Source of the DNA: an uncultured Collinsella sp.
Lineage (GTDB): Bacteria > Actinomycetota > Coriobacteriia > Coriobacteriales > Coriobacteriaceae
Reading direction: 5' to 3'
Assembly (NCBI GenBank): GCA_902495985.1
Contig: CABUZF010000003.1
Span: 1 to 19,673, forward strand
DNA: 19,673 nt
The number at the start of each line of letters is the position of its first letter. The first letter of the stretch is position 1. The notes under the pieces were generated by a model. That model ran no database searches, was not told the DNA's origin, and saw only the letters and a list, made by a program, of their open reading frames with translations. Made by a program: the position numbers and the translations under genes. This document shows, piece after piece, positions 7,668 through 15,016 of this stretch.

Positions 7668-9227
7668 TTACTCCACCTCGCTCTGAGCGGTCTCGGTACC
7701 GAACACAGCGCGGTACATCGGCGTCGCGTGAAGCTCCTCGGTGCTCTGCTCGAGCACGATGCCGGTCGCGGTCTCCACACCGTGCACGAGAGGCAGCGGG
7801 GTGGCGATGCCAAACCACAAGATCATGACAGCCAGGATGATTTCGGGAATAAGCATGAGCGCCGGGGCCTCATGCTTGCCCATGCCCTGGGGCGCATGGC
7901 CGAATACCGACTTAAGCGCGATGCGGGTGAGCGCGGAGATGGCCACGGTAAGACCGAGGGCGACCACGACGACCAGCCACATGGGACCGGCGGTAACACC
8001 GGCGACAAAAGTCAGGAACTCGGAGATAAACATGCCAAAGGGCGGGAAGGCACCAAGACCGAGCAGCGCCAGGACGGCGAGCGCGGCGGTTGCGGGGGCA
8101 ACCTCGACGACGCCCTGGATCTTGGCCAGGCTACGCGTGCCAAAAGCGTGCTGGATGTTGCCGGACACGCAGAAGGCAAGCGTCTTGGTAAAGCCGTGGA
8201 ACACGCAGTGCAGCAGGGCCGCGGCGATACCCAGCGGGCCACCGATACCCAGGCACAGGGCAATAACGCCCACGTTCTCCACAGACGAGTACGCAAAGCG
8301 GCGCTTGAGGTCGTCCTGGCGAAACATCGAAAGTGCCGCCACCAAAATGGACAGCGTTCCGACGATCAACAGCAAAAGTTGCGGATACTCGGCGCCCACG
8401 GCCTGGATGGTAAAGCCGTAGAAGCGCATGATCACAAGCATGGCGCACTTAAGCAGCACGCCCGAAAGCAGGGCCGAGACAGGGCTCGGGGCCTGGGAGT
8501 GGGCATCGGGCAGCCAAGTGTGCATGGGGAAAAGGCCGGCCTTGGTGCCAAAGCCGATCACGATAAACGCAAAGGCGAGGCGCATGAGCGTCGGGTCGAA
8601 CTGGTCGGCATACGGCAGCACGCACGACAGGAACGCGGCCTCGTGGGCGTTGGGGATCACGTCGGCGGCATTGGCGTAGATCAGCAGCGTACCGAACAGG
8701 CCAAAGGCCACGCCGGCGGTGCAGACCATCGCATACTTCCAAGAAGCCTCGAGGGCCGTCTTGTTCTTGTAGATACCCACCAGGAACACGGTGGAAAGCG
8801 TGGTTGCCTCCACGGCGGCCCACGTGAGGATCATGTTGTTGGACAGGCACGCGAGCAGCATGGTGAACACAAACAGGCTAAACAGCGCAAAATACTGCTT
8901 GGCGCGCTCGGCGGGCATGGAGCCCTCCTCGATATCGGCCTTTACATAGGGAAGTGAGAACAGCCCGGTAAGAAAACCGATAAAGCCGATGAGCAGCACA
9001 AAGATGGCGCCCAGCGAATCGAGGTGGAACCACAGGCCAAGAGCGCTCGCGGTGTCGCCGCTCATAAGGACGTCACCGGCCGTCACAATCGACAGCACCA
9101 GGACGGCTGCGACGGAGACCAGGTTGAGACCGGCAAACACGTTATAGGACGTGTTCTTGGGCAAAAACGCCATGACCAGCGAGAACACCAAAGGAGTCGC
9201 GAGCAGGGCGAGAATCAACGTTTCCAT
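7668..9227 (-). CDS. hyfF: HyfF, antiporter-like membrane subunit of hydrogenase 4
   Basis: The 519-residue, highly hydrophobic protein (HyfF of E. coli: 526) belongs to the NuoL/M/N and Mrp-antiporter family, with about 14 predicted membrane segments. The pair of charged residues used in ion translocation is present: Glu140 (WAAVEATTLS) and Lys229 (GFGTKAGLFPMHTWLPDAH). The HGFTKTLAF segment gives a further His and Lys of the downstream channel. It forms part of the membrane arm with HyfB, HyfC, HyfD and HyfE. The start ATG 9227 follows the hyfE stop by 3 bases with GAGGGGG upstream. Confidence 0.95.
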   Translation of the reverse strand: METLILALLATPLVFSLVMAFLPKNTSYNVFAGLNLVSVAAVLVLSIVTAGDVLMSGDTASALGLWFHLDSLGAIFVLLIGFIGFLTGLFSLPYVKADIEEGSMPAERAKQYFALFSLFVFTMLLACLSNNMILTWAAVEATTLSTVFLVGIYKNKTALEASWKYAMVCTAGVAFGLFGTLLIYANAADVIPNAHEAAFLSCVLPYADQFDPTLMRLAFAFIVIGFGTKAGLFPMHTWLPDAHSQAPSPVSALLSGVLLKCAMLVIMRFYGFTIQAVGAEYPQLLLLIVGTLSILVAALSMFRQDDLKRRFAYSSVENVGVIALCLGIGGPLGIAAALLHCVFHGFTKTLAFCVSGNIQHAFGTRSLAKIQGVVEVAPATAALAVLALLGLGAFPPFGMFISEFLTFVAGVTAGPMWLVVVVALGLTVAISALTRIALKSVFGHAPQGMGKHEAPALMLIPEIILAVMILWFGIATPLPLVHGVETATGIVLEQSTEELHATPMYRAVFGTETAQSEVE

Positions 9228-9230
9228 GGA

Positions 9231-9884
9231 CTACCCCCTCAGCTCGGACAGGTCGCGCGCATCGAGCGAGTGGGAGTCGTCCCAAATGCGACGCACGACG
9301 ATGGACATGATGATGACGGCAAAGATGGCGTCGGTGGCGATACCGATCTCGATGATCTCGGGAGCGGTGGGGGCCAAAAGCGCGAGCGTCACATGGCTGC
9401 CGTTTTCCATGAGGCAGTATCCAAAGATCTGCTTCATGATGTTGCGCTGCGAAATAATGCAGGTGAGGCCCACAAAGAAGTGAGCGAAGCTAATAGCGAG
9501 CGCAGGCGTTGCGACCTCGGCCGTGGGCAGGCTGATCTGCGTCACGACGGCAAAGCAGATCGCGACCTCGACGGCGATGATGCAAATGGCCCACGCGGGC
9601 TTAAGGCCGGCCCTGAGCGATGCGTCGCTCGGCTCGCCCATCTTCTTGTATGCGCGGTTGAGGATGTAAGGGACCAGGACGACCTTAGTGATAAAGGCAG
9701 ATCCAGCCCACATAAGCAGCTCCTGCGCACCGGTGGTGACGCCGAGCGTGGCGAGAAGCCCCACGAGCACCAGCGACTGCACCGCATACCAGTGGATGGA
9801 ATGTTTGATGTTCTTGGAGACAACCACCATGGTGGACGTGACGATCAGAAGGCCGCCAAGGATGTTGACGATCGAATAACCCAT
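9231..9884 (-). CDS. hyfE: HyfE, membrane subunit of hydrogenase 4
   Basis: The 217-residue membrane protein nearly equals E. coli HyfE (216 aa) in length and begins with the same kind of sequence (MGYSIVNILGGLLIVTSTM). About six or seven hydrophobic segments can be seen. HyfE-type subunits resemble NuoK/MrpC-like proteins at their carboxy-terminal half, including a glutamate within the membrane (TAPEIIEIGIATDAIFAV, near residue 180). It is specific to the Hyf type and absent from the simpler Hyc complex. A good AGGAGGT site lies 9 bases before ATG 9884, 13 bases downstream of the hyfD stop. Confidence 0.93.
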   Translation of the reverse strand: MGYSIVNILGGLLIVTSTMVVVSKNIKHSIHWYAVQSLVLVGLLATLGVTTGAQELLMWAGSAFITKVVLVPYILNRAYKKMGEPSDASLRAGLKPAWAICIIAVEVAICFAVVTQISLPTAEVATPALAISFAHFFVGLTCIISQRNIMKQIFGYCLMENGSHVTLALLAPTAPEIIEIGIATDAIFAVIIMSIVVRRIWDDSHSLDARDLSELRG

Positions 9885-9897
9885 GTCGTTCTACCTC

Positions 9898-11355
9898 CTA
9901 ACCGATCCAGCTGGCCGAAAGCGGGCCGCTGACGATGACCATGATGATGAGCACGATGAACACGAACGCCATCGCGCGGGGAAGCGGGGCACCCGCAGCG
10001 ACCTCTTCGCTCGGCTCGCCGGGCAGGCAATAGCCCATCCACTTGAGGAACCAGGCAAAGGTGGCGACGGTCTCGGCAACCATGATGCACACGAGCACCA
10101 GGATCGCGACGTTGCCGGCACCCACAGAAAAGCCGCCGGCGATGATCTGGAACTTCGAGAAGAACGTGTTCATGGGCGGCACGCCGGCAATGGCGAGCGC
10201 CGCGACACCAAAGCCCACGCCCGAGATCGGGTACTTCTTTACGATGCCGCGAAGCTTGGGCAGCATACGCGTGCCGAGCGTAAAGGAGAACGAACCGGCG
10301 ATCAGGAAGAACAGCGTCTTGGCGAAAGCGTGGTTAAAGATGTGGCACACGGCGCCATCAAAGGCCAGCTGGCTGCCAAAGACCGAAAGGCCCAGACCAA
10401 AGAACACATAGGAGAGCTGGGCGATCGTCGAGAAGGCCAGCAGGCGCTTCATGTCCTTTTGCGGCAGGTACATCAGGAAACCAAAGAGCATGGTGACCAT
10501 GGCGTCGACAATGGCGACCCAGCCCACGATCTCGGGAATCTCGCCGGCAGAGACGAGTGCACGCGCGAACACGCACACGCCGACCTTGACCATCGAGGCA
10601 CCATGCAGGTAGGCCGAAACAGGCGTCGGCGCCTCCATGGCCGAAGGCAGCCACATGTACATGGGAACCTGTGCGGACTTGGCCCAGGCCGCAAACAGCA
10701 CGAGCAAAAGGACGATGGCCTTGAGCTTGGCGTCGAGGCCGGCAATCGCGGTAATGGCGAAGGTGCCGGTGTGGGCAAACACGATAGCGGCGCCCAGATA
10801 CAGGCCGAGCGCACCGATATGCGTGATAATCAGGGCCTTCATGCCGGCCTTCTTGGCCGTAGGCGTCATGTAGTAGCTAATGAGGCCCCAAGAGCACGCA
10901 CCCGTGATCTCAAAGAACACGAGCTGGCCCAAAAGGGTCGAGCTGTACACGAGGCCGGCCATGGCACCGATGAAGGTCGCGAGGTACGCGTAGAAGCGGC
11001 GACGCGGCGCGTCGGGATGCTCACGGTTATTCTCGCTCATATAGGGGATCGAATAGATCACGACAAGCAGGCCGATACCCACAAAGGCGGGCGCGAGCAG
11101 CGTGCTCATGCGATCGAAGGTGAATCCCATGACGAGGGTCTGCCCAAACGAGATCAGGGGGACCTGCGTGTCGGGCATGCCGGCGCCAGCGAAATTCGCG
11201 GCGAGGGCAATGGTGCAGACCGTCGAGACGGCGGCACCCAAAACGCTGAACCACTTGGCGTACGGACGGGGGAACAGGGCGACGAGCACCGAGGCCACCA
11301 TCGGGGCCGCGATAGCGACCAAGCCGAGAAGGGACAGACTGACTGCAAATGACAT
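9898..11355 (-). CDS. hyfD: HyfD, antiporter-like membrane subunit of hydrogenase 4
   Basis: The 485-residue NuoL/M/N-family protein (E. coli HyfD 479) has about 14 membrane segments. Glu149 (LVFFEITGACSWGLISY) and Lys226 (AAWAKSAQVPMYMWLPSAM), the pair linked to ion transfer in this family, are kept, as is HAFAKTLFF further on. The WAKSAQ form is the version found in NuoL, so this subunit is closer to the classic pumping type. The start ATG 11355 has AAGGGAG upstream and follows the hyfC stop by 15 bases. Confidence 0.94.
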   Translation of the reverse strand: MSFAVSLSLLGLVAIAAPMVASVLVALFPRPYAKWFSVLGAAVSTVCTIALAANFAGAGMPDTQVPLISFGQTLVMGFTFDRMSTLLAPAFVGIGLLVVIYSIPYMSENNREHPDAPRRRFYAYLATFIGAMAGLVYSSTLLGQLVFFEITGACSWGLISYYMTPTAKKAGMKALIITHIGALGLYLGAAIVFAHTGTFAITAIAGLDAKLKAIVLLLVLFAAWAKSAQVPMYMWLPSAMEAPTPVSAYLHGASMVKVGVCVFARALVSAGEIPEIVGWVAIVDAMVTMLFGFLMYLPQKDMKRLLAFSTIAQLSYVFFGLGLSVFGSQLAFDGAVCHIFNHAFAKTLFFLIAGSFSFTLGTRMLPKLRGIVKKYPISGVGFGVAALAIAGVPPMNTFFSKFQIIAGGFSVGAGNVAILVLVCIMVAETVATFAWFLKWMGYCLPGEPSEEVAAGAPLPRAMAFVFIVLIIMVIVSGPLSASWIG

Positions 11356-11370
11356 TGTTTCTCCCTTCTC

Positions 11371-12297
11371 CTACACGCCGACGACCACGAAGACAAACGC
11401 CAGAACGGCGATGCCCACGACGGCCCAGGTCTGATTGCCAAGCACCTTAAAACGCGAACGCGAGCAGGAGTTCTCGATCACGCCGCACACGACAAAGTCG
11501 ATCAGGCATTTCACCAGGAAGATGACCGCGCCCAGAACGGCGGCGGCGCCCACGGTCGCGGGCTCGCCCCAGGGGACAAAAATCGCGCAGAACCAGGCGA
11601 CGACCAGGACCTGCTTCATGGACATGGCGAGCTTGGCCATAGCGAGCGACGGGCCGGAAAGCTCGGCGAGCGGACCCTCCTGGAGCTCTTGCTCGGCCTC
11701 GGCCTGATCAAAAGGCAGCTTGCCGAGTTCCATGTAGCAGGCGATCGCAAAGGCGATGCCGGCGAGGATCACGGCGACCGGTGCGTCGATGGCACCCGTC
11801 ATGATGTGCTGACCCATGGTGGCGATGTCGGTGGAACCGCACACCAGGGCGGCGGCAAACAGCGCCAGCAGCATGGACGGCTCGATGAGCACGCTCATGA
11901 GCAGCTCGCGGACGCCGCCGATACCGGCGTAGGCGTTGGACGAATCCACACCGCAGAGGGCGAAGAAGAAGCGGGCGAGCGCCAGGCTGTACATGATGGT
12001 GATGGCGTCACCAAAGACCGGGATGGGGCTTTGCGCCGTAAAGAGCGGCAGGCCCATCGCGAGCATAAAGGCGACGGCGAAGAACAGCGGCGGCATAATG
12101 CGCAGCGCAAAGCTCGCGTCCTCGCTCTGGGACTCGGGGCGCGCAAAGAGCTTGGCCAGGTCGCGGTAGTCCTGCATGATGCTGGGGCCGCGACGGTTGT
12201 GCATCTTGGCGCGGATCACGCGGCCGAGACCGGAGAAGAACGGCGCGACGGCCATAACGACCACGCCCTGCAGAACGGCAAGTACGATGTTGTTCAT
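11371..12297 (-). CDS. hyfC: HyfC/HycD, NuoH-like membrane anchor subunit
   Basis: The 308-residue membrane protein matches HycD (307 aa) and HyfC (315 aa), which join the soluble hydrogenase arm to the membrane arm like NuoH/Nqo8. The motif KMHNRRGPSIMQDYRDLAKLF (residues 31-51) is the quinone-site-facing loop of the family. GKLPFDQAEAEQEL (192-205) plus EGPLAELSGP carry the conserved acidic residues of the E-channel. A strong AAGGAGGGGAG ribosome site precedes ATG 12297, and the gap to the hyfB stop is 12 bases. Confidence 0.96.
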   Translation of the reverse strand: MNNIVLAVLQGVVVMAVAPFFSGLGRVIRAKMHNRRGPSIMQDYRDLAKLFARPESQSEDASFALRIMPPLFFAVAFMLAMGLPLFTAQSPIPVFGDAITIMYSLALARFFFALCGVDSSNAYAGIGGVRELLMSVLIEPSMLLALFAAALVCGSTDIATMGQHIMTGAIDAPVAVILAGIAFAIACYMELGKLPFDQAEAEQELQEGPLAELSGPSLAMAKLAMSMKQVLVVAWFCAIFVPWGEPATVGAAAVLGAVIFLVKCLIDFVVCGVIENSCSRSRFKVLGNQTWAVVGIAVLAFVFVVVGV

Positions 12298-12309
12298 GCT
12301 CTCCCCTCC

Positions 12310-14328
12310 TTAACCCATTTGCACGGCGAGCACGAGGAACACCACGAGTGCCGCGACGATGTAGCAGATATAGATGCTGTAGTTGCCGCCCTCGAGCTTA
12401 GTCGCGAGGTCGGCGAGCTTCTCGACACCCTTATGCGGGGCATCGACGAGAACCTTGTCGGGTACGGGCTCCACAGCCTCGGCCACACCGGTGAGCTTCT
12501 GGAAGAAGTGCGCGATGGACCAGCAGACGGCCGTGCAGCGGTCGCGCAGCGTGTAGAGCGGCTGCATAAACCAGGACACCTCGGAGGCAAAGGTCGTGGC
12601 CACGACGGGCATATGCTCGTTGGGAGCATAGCCGCATGCCCACGGCTGGGACTTCTGCACCTTGCCGACGGTCTTGAGCTTGCGATAACCGCAGGCAAGG
12701 CCGACGAGCACCACGAGCGCAATGGCGATCGCGGGCGTGGAGGTGGCAGCGCCGGAGTACTGGTTCATGAGCTCCATGCCCTCGGCGGCAAACACGCCAC
12801 CGTACGGATGCAGCACGGACGCGGCGACATCGACCAGCACGGGCGCGATCACGGGAGCGCCAATGCCCAACACGACGCAGATGGCCGCGAGCAGGCCCTG
12901 CGCAAACACCATGGGGGCGGGAACCTCCTTGGCATTGGCCGCGGCCTCGGAGCGGGGCGCGGAGGAAAAGGAGACGCCATAGGCCTTGACGAAGCACGTG
13001 ACAGCCAGCGCGCCGGTAATGGCAAGCGCGACGGCAGCGAACACGGCCACGATCATGACGGCCTTGTCACCCTGCATGGCGGCATTAAACAGCGACTGAT
13101 AGGTAAACCACTCGGACACAAAGCCGTTGAAGGGCGGGATGGCCGAGATGGCAAGCGCGCCAACAAGGAAGCAGATGGCCGTTGCCGGCATACGACGGAA
13201 CAGGCCGCCCATCTTCTCCATATTGCGGGTACCCGTGGAGTACAGCAGCGCACCGGCGCCCAAGAACAGCTCGCCCTTAAACATCGCGTGGTTAAACGTG
13301 TGGTAGAGGGCGGCCATCAGAGCCAGGACGGCGATGCCGACAGAGTTGAGCGCCATGGCGGCCATGGAGGCGCCGACGCCGAGCAGAATGATGCCGATGT
13401 TCTCGACGGAGTGATAGGCCAGCAGGCGCTTGATGTCATGCTCCTGCAGGGCGAAGGCCACGCCGAGGACCGACGAGATCGCACCGAAGACCATGACCAT
13501 AAGGCCCCACCAGACCTGAACGCCCGAGGCGGAGAGCAGGTCGAGACCAACCTTGAGGATACCGAAGATACCGATCTTGATCATGCCGCCGGACATGAGG
13601 GCCGACACGTTGGACGGCGCCTCGGGATGAGCCTTGGGCAGCCAGCCGTGCAGCGGGATAATACCGGCCTTGGCGCCAAAGCCAAAGAAGGCGAGCACGA
13701 AGCACACGGATGCAACCGCGGGGCTAAACTGCGTGGCGCGGAAATCCGCAAAGGCAAACGAGCCACCGGCGCAGTTGGTCATGGTGAGGAAGCTCGCCAT
13801 GATGAGCACAAAGCCCACGTGCGCGATCACGAAGTAGAGCCAACCGCCATGGATGGAGTTCTCGTTCTCCTCGATCACGACCAGGAAGTACGAGGTCAGC
13901 GACATGAGCTCAAAGGCGACCAGGAACCAAAACACGTTGTCGGCGGTGATGACGAGCATCATGGACGCCACGAAGGTGTTAAAGAAGAAGCCGGCGCGGC
14001 CCTTTTTGCCCGGGTACTCATCAAAGTAGTTGAGACCGTAGATCGAGCCGGCAAAAGCGAGCACCGAGATGAGCGCCACGAACAGGCCGGACAGCTGATT
14101 GAGCAGCAGCTGGAAATGGGCAAACGGGAAGAACACGATGGTGTCGACCGACGTGACATCGCCCAGCACGGCCTGGATACCGGCCACAAACGAAAGCACC
14201 GCGGCGACGGCGCCGATAAGGCAGCCGGCGGTCTTGGCGGCGTTATCGGCCTTGATCAGCAGAACCGAGGCGAGCGCACCGATGCACGAGACGGCAAGCG
14301 ATGCGATAAACAGCGTCATGCTATCCAT
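12310..14328 (-). CDS. hyfB: HyfB, antiporter-like membrane subunit of hydrogenase 4
   Basis: The 672-residue length is the same as E. coli HyfB. The protein has a NuoL-like core of about 14 membrane segments, a soluble loop near residues 545-640, and one last membrane helix at the end (IYICYIVAALVVFLVLAV). Glu140 (FLVAFELMSLTSY) and Lys220 (FGFGAKAGIIPLHGWLPKAH) are the expected ion-pathway residues. It is the first membrane subunit gene, starting 8 bases inside the end of hyfA (ATG 14328-14326) with GGGAG upstream, so the two are probably translationally coupled. Confidence 0.96.
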   Translation of the reverse strand: MDSMTLFIASLAVSCIGALASVLLIKADNAAKTAGCLIGAVAAVLSFVAGIQAVLGDVTSVDTIVFFPFAHFQLLLNQLSGLFVALISVLAFAGSIYGLNYFDEYPGKKGRAGFFFNTFVASMMLVITADNVFWFLVAFELMSLTSYFLVVIEENENSIHGGWLYFVIAHVGFVLIMASFLTMTNCAGGSFAFADFRATQFSPAVASVCFVLAFFGFGAKAGIIPLHGWLPKAHPEAPSNVSALMSGGMIKIGIFGILKVGLDLLSASGVQVWWGLMVMVFGAISSVLGVAFALQEHDIKRLLAYHSVENIGIILLGVGASMAAMALNSVGIAVLALMAALYHTFNHAMFKGELFLGAGALLYSTGTRNMEKMGGLFRRMPATAICFLVGALAISAIPPFNGFVSEWFTYQSLFNAAMQGDKAVMIVAVFAAVALAITGALAVTCFVKAYGVSFSSAPRSEAAANAKEVPAPMVFAQGLLAAICVVLGIGAPVIAPVLVDVAASVLHPYGGVFAAEGMELMNQYSGAATSTPAIAIALVVLVGLACGYRKLKTVGKVQKSQPWACGYAPNEHMPVVATTFASEVSWFMQPLYTLRDRCTAVCWSIAHFFQKLTGVAEAVEPVPDKVLVDAPHKGVEKLADLATKLEGGNYSIYICYIVAALVVFLVLAVQMG

Positions 14329-14938
14329 TGTTTACGCTCCCTTCTGCTTTCTCGGAGAGGCCCTGGGCCACAGCGGTAACGTCGACGACGGGACCATTTT
14401 CGATCGAGCGCAGGCGCTTGGCCTCGTCGAGCTCGCGATCGGCCGCGCCGCCCATGACGGTCAGCGCCTTGGTGGGGCACGCCGCCACACAATGCGGGCC
14501 GTCCGGATCGAAGGCACACAGGTCGCACTTGACAGCGCAGGTGTACTGGCCGGGAGCCCACGTAAGCAGGCTGCTCAGGGACTTAGGATACGAAGGCGTC
14601 GGGTCGCACATGCCTGCGACACCGGCGATAGACGTGCCATCGGGATGGATGGCACCGAAGGGGCACGCGATGGCGCACAGCCTGCACCCGATGCACTCCT
14701 GCTCCTTGACGTGGATGCGGTCGCCATCGTGCTCGATGGCATTCACCGGGCAAACCTCGGCGCAGGGGGCACCCTCGCAATGGTGGCAGGCAAGGGCGGC
14801 CGAAATACCGCCGGTCTTCACGAGCGCCAGGCGCGGCGTATCCTGAAGACCCTGCATCCGGTGGGCGTCGGCACAGGCGGACTGGCATGTTCCGCAGCCG
14901 ATGCACCTCTCCGGGTTGATGTCGATGAAGCGGTTCAT
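14321..14938 (-). CDS. hyfA: HyfA/HycB-like ferredoxin subunit, four [4Fe-4S] clusters
   Basis: The 205-residue protein equals E. coli HyfA in length and begins MNRFIDINPERCIGCGTC. Sixteen cysteines fall in four sets: Cys12/15/18/22, Cys51/54/59/63, Cys82/85/88/92 and a last set in KCDLC...CVAACP. CHHCEGAPC and CIGCRLCAIACPFGAI are typical of the DMSO-reductase-type iron-sulfur subunits. It should take electrons from FdhF and hand them to HyfH. ATG 14938 was chosen because AAGGAAG lies 5 bases upstream; a GTG two codons earlier sits directly on that site and is less likely. The gene ends inside the start of hyfB (8-base overlap). Confidence 0.93.
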   Translation of the reverse strand: MNRFIDINPERCIGCGTCQSACADAHRMQGLQDTPRLALVKTGGISAALACHHCEGAPCAEVCPVNAIEHDGDRIHVKEQECIGCRLCAIACPFGAIHPDGTSIAGVAGMCDPTPSYPKSLSSLLTWAPGQYTCAVKCDLCAFDPDGPHCVAACPTKALTVMGGAADRELDEAKRLRSIENGPVVDVTAVAQGLSEKAEGSVNNG

Positions 14939-14960
14939 CCCCACTTCCTTTCAAAATAAC

Positions 14961-14995
14961 GGGCCGGGCTCCCGAACGTACGGGACGCCCGGCCC
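14961..14995. other. Strong intercistronic hairpin between fdhF and hyfA
   Basis: GGGCCGGGC (14961-14969) pairs perfectly with GCCCGGCCC (14987-14995), and the inner TCCCG (14970-14974) pairs with CGGGA (14981-14985), leaving a 6-base loop and one bulged base: 14 bp in all. On the minus strand it lies 22 bases after the fdhF stop and is preceded by TTTTT, but what follows is GTTATTTT rather than a clean T-run. It is better read as an attenuator or an RNA-stabilising or processing element than as a full terminator. Confidence 0.75.
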
Positions 14996-15016
14996 AAAAA
15001 GCCAACGAGAACGGGA

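Noticed and set aside
6597..8957. Long plus-strand open frame opposite hyfG and hyfF
   Set aside because: It is antisense to proteins with clear homology. The His/Gly/Arg-rich translation is what GC-rich codon use gives on the opposite strand. No ribosome site or family resemblance is seen.
11689..14379. 896-codon plus-strand open frame opposite hyfC and hyfB
   Set aside because: Same reasons: it is a shadow of GC-rich genes, full of His, Gly, Asp and Arg, and unlike any family.
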